Source: Streptomyces avermitilis MA-4680 = NBRC 14893 (GTDB lineage: Bacteria > Actinomycetota > Actinomycetes > Streptomycetales > Streptomycetaceae). Taken from it: a DNA stretch of 64,000 nt. The stretch is taken from positions 620,001 to 684,000 of the forward strand of contig NC_003155.5 in the NCBI RefSeq assembly GCF_000009765.2, given 5' to 3'. A program made the translations under genes and the position numbers. Of this stretch, positions 61,371 through 64,000 are shown in pieces; positions within the stretch are counted from its first letter, which is position 1, and every line of letters starts with the position of its first letter. A model generated the notes under the pieces. It searched no databases. It was given only the letters and a program-made list of their open reading frames with translations, and was not told where the DNA came from.

Positions 61371-62687
61371 TCAGCGCCGGCTCTTGATCTCGTCCAGCGT
61401 CTGTTCGACCGGGCCCGCCAAGACGTCGATCAGACCGTAGCGGTTCCGCACCTCGCGGTTCGTCTGTTCGGAGAATGTGCGACCTTCCTCACCCACCGGC
61501 ACGATGACCGGCGCCACGTCTACACCATGTAGACCAAAGCGCCAATAGGTAGTGACGCGGCGCGATTCTCTCGTATAATGATCGATCGCATTGTTTTCTT
61601 GCATATCGGCCGTTTGGATGATGGTGTCGTTGTCCTCCTGCCCTGCCTTCACCCAATGGGGCAGCTCGACGCCCCGCCAGGAGTAACCAGGCCTTCCGAA
61701 ATTTCCCATAACGAGCCGGTCTTTACGCGCCAGGCTCAGGGTGGCGTAGAACGTCAGCTTGTCGAAATGCGTGTCGATGGGAAGCTGAACAACGGTTCGC
61801 GTGAGCGCCTCATCTTTCGCCTCGACCCAGTGTCCGGCGGGAATCCACTGCTGCGCCGCCACCAGCTTGCCGGGCTGGTAGACCTCCCTGCGGGTGAGCG
61901 GGTGCTTCTCCCGGTATCTGGCCCATTGCTCGGCGCCCTCCCGCCACTTCGAGCGGTCCAGGTCCGTCGGGCTCACCGTCACGTCCTCTCCCATGGCGTG
62001 GAACTCGGCGCCCAGCACATAGAAACTCACATCACTGTGGTTCACGAGCTTGATGTCGACCGGCACGGAGAACGCCTTGCGGTCCGCACTGAGCACCGCC
62101 TTGCCCACGTTCAGCTGCACGAGCGGGGCGACCTCGCGCCGGTGCGGCTGAAAGAGATACTGGTAGCTGAAATTGGCGACCGCCACGATCGTGGAGACAA
62201 TGAGTGCCGCAGCCACCCGCTTGGGAGTGGGGATCTCATCCAGTCTTCGCCACACCTGGATGACAGCCAATAGCGAACCCACGCTGAGCACAATGGACAG
62301 TACCTTGTAGACGACTCTCTCGCCGTCATTCCATGTCTGAAACGCGAGCAAGACGTTCGTCAACAACGCCACGCCGGTACTGATCAGCGCGACCACTCCA
62401 AAGTTGGAAATCGGCCCTCGGATCCAACAGTCCACGACCGCGGCAACACCCACGAGCATGATGAGGGCCGCCACCATGAGGGCCGCTCCGGTGACGCAAC
62501 CCGGGAAAGTCAGAGCATCCTTGAAGTCCTTGAGGCCGCACCAGCCCACCGGCAGCGCCGTCAGGAGCAGGACCAGCGCAACCCATACCATTTCCGCCTG
62601 CGCGCATTTGGATTTCGTCAGGCCCCGTCGCACCATCACGTGCGAGCCGGAGCGGGACCCTGAGTCGGGCCCTAAAGAATTCGTCAC
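61371..62687 (-). CDS. Multi-pass membrane protein with a beta-rich outside domain
   Basis: 438 residues, not recognised. GTG at 62687 is the start because AGGAGG lies 7 bases upstream. Five membrane helices follow (MVWVALVLLLTALPVGWCGL, ALMVAALIMLVGVAAVVDCW, FGVVALISTGVALLTNVLLA, VVYKVLSIVLSVGSLLAVIQ, RVAAALIVSTIVAVANFSYQ). The second half is an extracytoplasmic beta domain (LNVGKAVLSADRKAFSVPVD, IKLVNHSDVSFYVLGAEFHA) and ends with a helix VEQTLDEIKSRR. Composition is less GC-rich than the flanks. Organisation, one or more helices plus a similar NHSD/FYVLG-type domain, recalls the protein at 30800 but no direct homology is evident. Confidence 0.65.
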   Translation of the reverse strand: MTNSLGPDSGSRSGSHVMVRRGLTKSKCAQAEMVWVALVLLLTALPVGWCGLKDFKDALTFPGCVTGAALMVAALIMLVGVAAVVDCWIRGPISNFGVVALISTGVALLTNVLLAFQTWNDGERVVYKVLSIVLSVGSLLAVIQVWRRLDEIPTPKRVAAALIVSTIVAVANFSYQYLFQPHRREVAPLVQLNVGKAVLSADRKAFSVPVDIKLVNHSDVSFYVLGAEFHAMGEDVTVSPTDLDRSKWREGAEQWARYREKHPLTRREVYQPGKLVAAQQWIPAGHWVEAKDEALTRTVVQLPIDTHFDKLTFYATLSLARKDRLVMGNFGRPGYSWRGVELPHWVKAGQEDNDTIIQTADMQENNAIDHYTRESRRVTTYWRFGLHGVDVAPVIVPVGEEGRTFSEQTNREVRNRYGLIDVLAGPVEQTLDEIKSRR

Positions 62688-63129
62688 ATGATCTCCTCCT
62701 GGCGACACACCGGAATCCGATCACTATGCTCCGATGTGATCCACGCGGTCACTATCCGCATTCCGCCGGTCGGCTCACCAGCCTGCGCGAAAGCAGTATC
62801 GAGCGGCCCCGTCTGACGTCCGATGCTTCGGCGAAGGCGGTCGACTGTGACGAGTACGCGATGGCCTCGACACACGGGTCCGGCGGCTACCCCGAAGAGC
62901 GTGAACAAGGTGGCGTAGGGCAAGGAGTGCGCCCAGCTGTTCACCGACAAAATGGGTGAAGGTTCGGCGAACTTCGGCCTCCTGGCGGACACCCGCACGA
63001 CGAACGGGCCGAGCGGCACGGAACGGTGCGGGCGTGCCGCAATCTCGAGCACCGCAGAACCAGAAGGCGTTCAGCGGTTTCCCGGTACCGAGGTGGCGGC
63101 TGCTGGACGGCGACGGGTTCTTCGCCGCC
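62688..63129. other. No assigned gene
   Basis: Plus frames such as KMGEGSANFGLLADTRTTNG (62950-63010) look coding but are short. The stretch includes the upstream region of the membrane protein gene. Nothing else is clear. Confidence 0.3.
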
Positions 63130-63713
63130 CTCCCCGGGGTTGAGCACTGCACATCAACCGCAAGGCTCGCCGCCTGGCTGGACGAGGGACCGGCCGCACA
63201 TGGCTGGACGGACGACCAGGTGTGGACCGCGTGCAGATGCCTGGCCGGCCCGCCGCTGAGCGGGACGACGACGCGGTCACCGCGTGGCGGGAGGCGACCT
63301 GCCAGGAGGTGGAACCCTCCGGGCGGCGACCGGTGCGTTCATCTGCTTCGAGGACGAAGCGGGTGTGACCGGCCGGCCGCCCATGGGCCGCACCTGGGCC
63401 GGCGCGGCATCACCCCCACGGTGGGCGTTTCGGGGCGCAGTCGGGGACGGCTGTCGGTGGCCGGGCTCCTGTGCGTCGAGCCGAACCTGCCCACCCGCCT
63501 CCGCTACCGGCTGCGCCGGCGTACCGGCCGCAAAGGCGAGCGCCGCTCGCTCGGCGAGAACGACTACATCCGCCTGCTCGACGGCGCCCACCAGCTACTG
63601 AAGTCTCCACGGCGACTCAAAGCGCTGCAGTACCAGCACGGCATCCTCGGCGGCTTCCTCGCCGGGACCGGTCTCACTCTCGACAGACCGAACCGACCTA
63701 AAACGCCGAAGTC
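63130..63713 (+). pseudogene. IS630-family transposase, scrambled
   Basis: Pieces in three frames read AAWLDEGPAAHGWTDDQVWT, then WREATCQEVEPSGRRP, then AFICFEDEAGVTGRPPMGRT with the first acidic residue, then RLRYRLRRRTGRKGERRSLG, and end LGGFLAGTGLTLDRPNRPKT. The second and third acidic regions (WDN and NPxE) are missing. Several deletions. Confidence 0.7.
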
Positions 63714-64000
63714 AGTAACTTGCCTCGTCAGCGTCTGGCTGAGGCGATCTCAGTGTCTCAGCGCCCTGTACGGGCGCGGCGGCGATGACGGTGTCGAGCA
63801 TCGTGCGGGATGCCTGCAACTCCTTGATGGCGCGGGTGATCCGCTCCCTTTCCTGCGCCAGCTGGGCGACCAGGTCCGGGCAGGTGGGCACGAGGCGATC
63901 GTCGTCCGTGCGGATGCAGGGCAGAACCTGAGCGATCAGAGAAGTCGGGAGCCCTGCCGCCAGGAGGCAGCGGATACGGCGCACCGTTTCCACGTCCGAC
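63712..64000 (-). CDS. MerR-family regulator, C-terminal part (runs off the window)
   Basis: The frame, open at the window edge, reads SDVETVRRIRCLLAAGLPTS, LIAQVLPCIRTDDDRLVPTC, PDLVAQLAQERERITRAIKE, LQASRTMLDTVIAAAPVQGA. This is the second half of the MerR helix-turn-helix domain (VxxIRxLxxAGLxxxxIxxxLPC) plus the dimerisation helix. The N-terminal recognition helix should lie beyond base 64000. The gene may be intact. Confidence 0.7.
   Translation of the reverse strand, partial: SDVETVRRIRCLLAAGLPTSLIAQVLPCIRTDDDRLVPTCPDLVAQLAQERERITRAIKELQASRTMLDTVIAAAPVQGAETLRSPQPDADEASY

Overview
The window looks like accessory DNA of a Streptomyces or close actinomycete. GC is high in most frames, GTG starts and ATGA-type start/stop overlaps are common, and the protein families (TetR, HxlR, GlxA and ECF regulators, DUF4386, DUF998, DUF6221, VOC, PIG-L, Sir2) are typical of that group. 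It has an extreme density of broken mobile DNA. I count about eighteen transposase, recombinase or IS-end remnants (IS21-like, Tn7/TnsA-like, IS5, IS630, ISL3, IS701-like, NF041680-like, RIT-like tyrosine recombinases, Tn3) and more than thirty gene remnants with frameshifts, nonsense codons or internal deletions. This fits a chromosome arm end, a linear plasmid or a decaying genomic island.

Layout. 1-6.3 kb: IS21-type end, TnsA scrap, a Tat-exported alpha/beta hydrolase, a DHFR-like reductase, then broken AraC, old-yellow-enzyme and ISL3 genes. 6.4-11 kb: methyltransferase, VOC protein with a collapsed PPOX gene, and an MFS-HAD pair. The HAD gene is split by a 576-bp IS21-like element that carries a HEAT-repeat gene instead of a transposase, with a 5-bp target duplication. 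An IS630 element with intact ends follows. 11-21 kb: methyltransferase, TetR/DUF4386 pair with readable operators, HxlR/enoyl-CoA hydratase pair, a broken VC0807-carotenoid oxygenase operon, and a spermidine-synthase-like gene. 21-32 kb: HIT protein, RIT-like recombinase remnants, SNase-like protein, a GNAT-infA pair, duplicated ABM-domain protein, a low-GC membrane protein and a tRNA-like remnant.

32-42 kb: SDR reductase divergent from a TetR with three matching palindromes; an HD-SnoaL fusion plus alpha/beta hydrolase beside a GlxA-type regulator; a two-gene molybdenum hydroxylase. 42.46-47.39 kb: a defective Tn3-family transposon with 50-bp inverted repeats. It carries an HxlR-SCP2 regulator and hydrolase on one strand and DUF998-DUF4287 on the other. 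47.4-50.4 kb: an ATP-dependent DNA ligase gene, both parts still readable, separated by a CDP-diacylglycerol-pyrophosphatase-like gene, an internally deleted IS630 and an IS5 scrap. 50.7-56.2 kb: DUF3592, a frameshifted PIG-L deacetylase, then a tightly overlapping operon of ECF sigma factor, zinc-finger membrane anti-sigma factor, ABC ATPase and two membrane subunits. 56.2-64 kb: protease scrap, GNAT, Sir2 deacetylase, Phd-like protein, a 438-residue membrane protein, an IS630 scrap and the end of a MerR-like gene that runs off the window.

The best-preserved functional units are the sigma/anti-sigma/ABC operon, the two TetR-controlled units, the GlxA-HD/SnoaL-hydrolase unit, the Mo-hydroxylase pair and the Tn3 cargo. 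The most unusual object is the HEAT-gene cargo element at 8860-9435. All family assignments come from reading the translations; no database search was run.
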